Below, piece by piece: positions 62,905 through 64,000 of a stretch of DNA of 64,000 nucleotides. Origin of the DNA: M3007 sp964484205 (GTDB lineage Bacteria; Bacteroidota; Bacteroidia; Chitinophagales; Saprospiraceae). Below the pieces are notes generated by a model that did no database searches, was not told where the DNA came from, and saw only the letters and a program-made list of their open reading frames with translations. Positions within the stretch are counted from its first letter, which is position 1; every line of letters begins with the position of its first letter. The stretch is from assembly GCA_964484205.1 (NCBI GenBank), contig CAZAEZ010000001.1, forward strand, positions 62,001 to 126,000. Direction: 5' to 3'. A program made the translations under genes and the position numbers.

Positions 62905-63729
62905 CTATTCCATCCGTTGGTAATGCGCGGGAATATCAAAGCGGTAGGATTTTGGAACATTGGTTTCAATGTCGGTAAGTACAAGATCAAGGTTGAGCGC
63001 ACCTGTTTCCGGGCTGAATGCCTCTATGCGGCGAATATACGGAAATATGCCCGCCCCGGACAGTTTCTCAAACCCTCCGAACTGCAAACTGAGTATGCGG
63101 GAATCGCGCTGTTGAACGAACGTTTCCCGCCGCAAAACAAAGCTGCCTTCCTCCAGCCGGTAGTCGGCAGCCAGCATGTGATTGGAGCCGCTCAACCGGT
63201 GCAGGTCGTCTTTTATGTCGGCCTGAAACGCCATGTCGGCCGGCAACCAGGCCGATGCAAGCAGGAAATACTGTAAAAACGGAAAGCCCTCCGGCAGGCT
63301 GTATTCGCGTTGCAGGGATGCCATGGCACGCGCTTCAAACGTTTTGTCGAGACGGTTCAGAATAAAAACAGAATCGCGCGTTACCAGCACGCGGGCTGCC
63401 TCGATGCCGAGTTTTTTGACATTCATCCAAAGCACGCTGTCGCGGATCCAGATCAGATTGGCGGAGGCTTCAACAGCCATGCCATCCCCTTCGGCGTATA
63501 TTTTTGCGCGGGCCGCCAGTGATTCAATCTCCGGTGGTTTGCGCTGTTCCAATTGCTTGAATAGGAAATCACTGGATCGAACAGATGTTGCCGGCACAAT
63601 GGTATCGCCGGGGATTTTCCGGCTACAGCCCGTTTGTTTGGCCCCCATAAAAAGCAGGAGCAATCCACCCCAAATTATTGGTGTGAAGGACTGTCGGATT
63701 GCGCGTATAAGTTCAGAGAAACAGGTCAT
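62905..63729 (-). CDS. DUF4292-domain protein
   Basis: 274 residues with an N-terminal membrane or signal segment (FTPIIWGGLLLLFMGA) and a Cys at 35 (KQTGC), a weak lipobox. The body fits DUF4292, a LolA/LolB-like fold: IESLAARAKIYAEGDGMAVE, NLIWIRDSVLWMNVKKLGIE, RVLVTRDSVFILNRLDKTF. A role in outer-membrane lipoprotein or cell-wall assembly is plausible but unproven. It stands between a TPR protein and the EnvC-like gene, an order that looks like one operon. Confidence 0.82.
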   Translation of the reverse strand: MTCFSELIRAIRQSFTPIIWGGLLLLFMGAKQTGCSRKIPGDTIVPATSVRSSDFLFKQLEQRKPPEIESLAARAKIYAEGDGMAVEASANLIWIRDSVLWMNVKKLGIEAARVLVTRDSVFILNRLDKTFEARAMASLQREYSLPEGFPFLQYFLLASAWLPADMAFQADIKDDLHRLSGSNHMLAADYRLEEGSFVLRRETFVQQRDSRILSLQFGGFEKLSGAGIFPYIRRIEAFSPETGALNLDLVLTDIETNVPKSYRFDIPAHYQRME

Positions 63730-63738
63730 GTTTTTTGT

Positions 63739-64000
63739 TTAAAAATCATCGTCTTCATCGGTCAAGTCCATTTTTGCACCATTCAATTCACTCCACGCAT
63801 GGTTATCACCTTGTTTTTTGGCAATTTCCATACCGGATCGGTAGGCTTGTAACGCCGAGTCCGGTTGGGCCGTTTTTTCATACAATTTGCCAAGGTGGTA
63901 ATACAGCCCGACGTAGTCCGGATCATTATCGCGCAACTTGAGGTAAAAATCAAGTGCCTGATCCGCCTGGCCGAGCCCTTCGTACTCCTTCGCGATGGCA
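63739..64000 (-). CDS. TPR-repeat protein, C-terminal part (5' end outside window)
   Basis: The frame is open to the last base, so only the final ~87 residues are seen. They contain two tetratricopeptide units (QALDFYLKLRDNDPDYVGLY and YHLGKLYEKTAQPDSALQAY) and an acidic tail (MDLTDEDDDF). The stop is 9 bp before the DUF4292 start. Function cannot be inferred beyond protein-protein contact. Confidence 0.75.
   Translation of the reverse strand, partial: AIAKEYEGLGQADQALDFYLKLRDNDPDYVGLYYHLGKLYEKTAQPDSALQAYRSGMEIAKKQGDNHAWSELNGAKMDLTDEDDDF

Overview
The window reads as a chromosomal segment of a member of the phylum Bacteroidota, most likely Saprospiria (Haliscomenobacter/Lewinella-like). The evidence is: roughly half G+C by eye; promoters of the TTTG-N19..21-TAnnTTTG type; very few purine-rich ribosome binding sites; type IX secretion (T9SS) sorting domains of both type A and type B; giant SprB-like proteins; and Bacteroidota-specific families (alternative GlmU, DUF4292, DUF4230, DUF6580). 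I found no rRNA, tRNA, CRISPR array, phage or full insertion sequence. The placement below phylum is inference.

Layout. 1-6342 (+): housekeeping genes, namely the end of a lycopene cyclase, coaE, rpmE2, an alternative GlmU, purM, a TPR lipoprotein and a GluQ-like tRNA-modifying enzyme. 6347-12829: a vanadium-haloperoxidase-fold protein with a MopE-like tail (-), a tiny protein that is mostly a T9SS sorting domain (+), rmuC (-), and a lemA/DUF2207 pair (-). 13009-23169 (+): a compact eight-gene cluster encoding what looks like a complete route from cytosine/uracil to acetyl-CoA: NCS1 transporter, fungal-type cytosine deaminase, PreT/PreA, dihydropyrimidinase, beta-ureidopropionase, omega-aminotransferase and (methyl)malonate-semialdehyde dehydrogenase. 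Four of its junctions or edges carry strong hairpins, three of them copies of one 35-bp palindrome. 23215-26394: DEAD-box helicase, S4 protein, rhomboid protease, MORN/SH3 lipoprotein. 26395-26816: a 240-bp MITE-like element with perfect 37-bp inverted ends. 26817-31959: two canonical vanadium-haloperoxidase-like proteins flanking a two-component system. 31934-39244: a small truncated-looking Tat-type ORF, a KamA-family radical SAM protein, RlmI-like methyltransferase, dienelactone hydrolase, a DUF4230 protein, a C-terminal processing protease and an Lrp regulator.

39320-58082 (-): three consecutive giant secreted proteins (2109, 2191 and 1826 residues) ending in T9SS type B (gliding-motility CTD) domains. 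The first two are paralogues built from 18 and about 20 disulfide-type Ig/PKD-like repeats. The third has a proprotein-convertase P-domain at its N terminus. 58197-64000: acyl-CoA thioesterase, DUF6580 membrane protein, M1 aminopeptidase, and an envC/DUF4292/TPR operon cut by the window end.

Most noteworthy: the complete cytosine-to-acetyl-CoA cluster and its transporter with an inserted domain of about 100 residues; the loss of the vanadate-binding histidine in one of three haloperoxidase-like proteins; the two-component system bracketed by the other two; the MITE-like element; and the repeat evolution of the twin adhesins.
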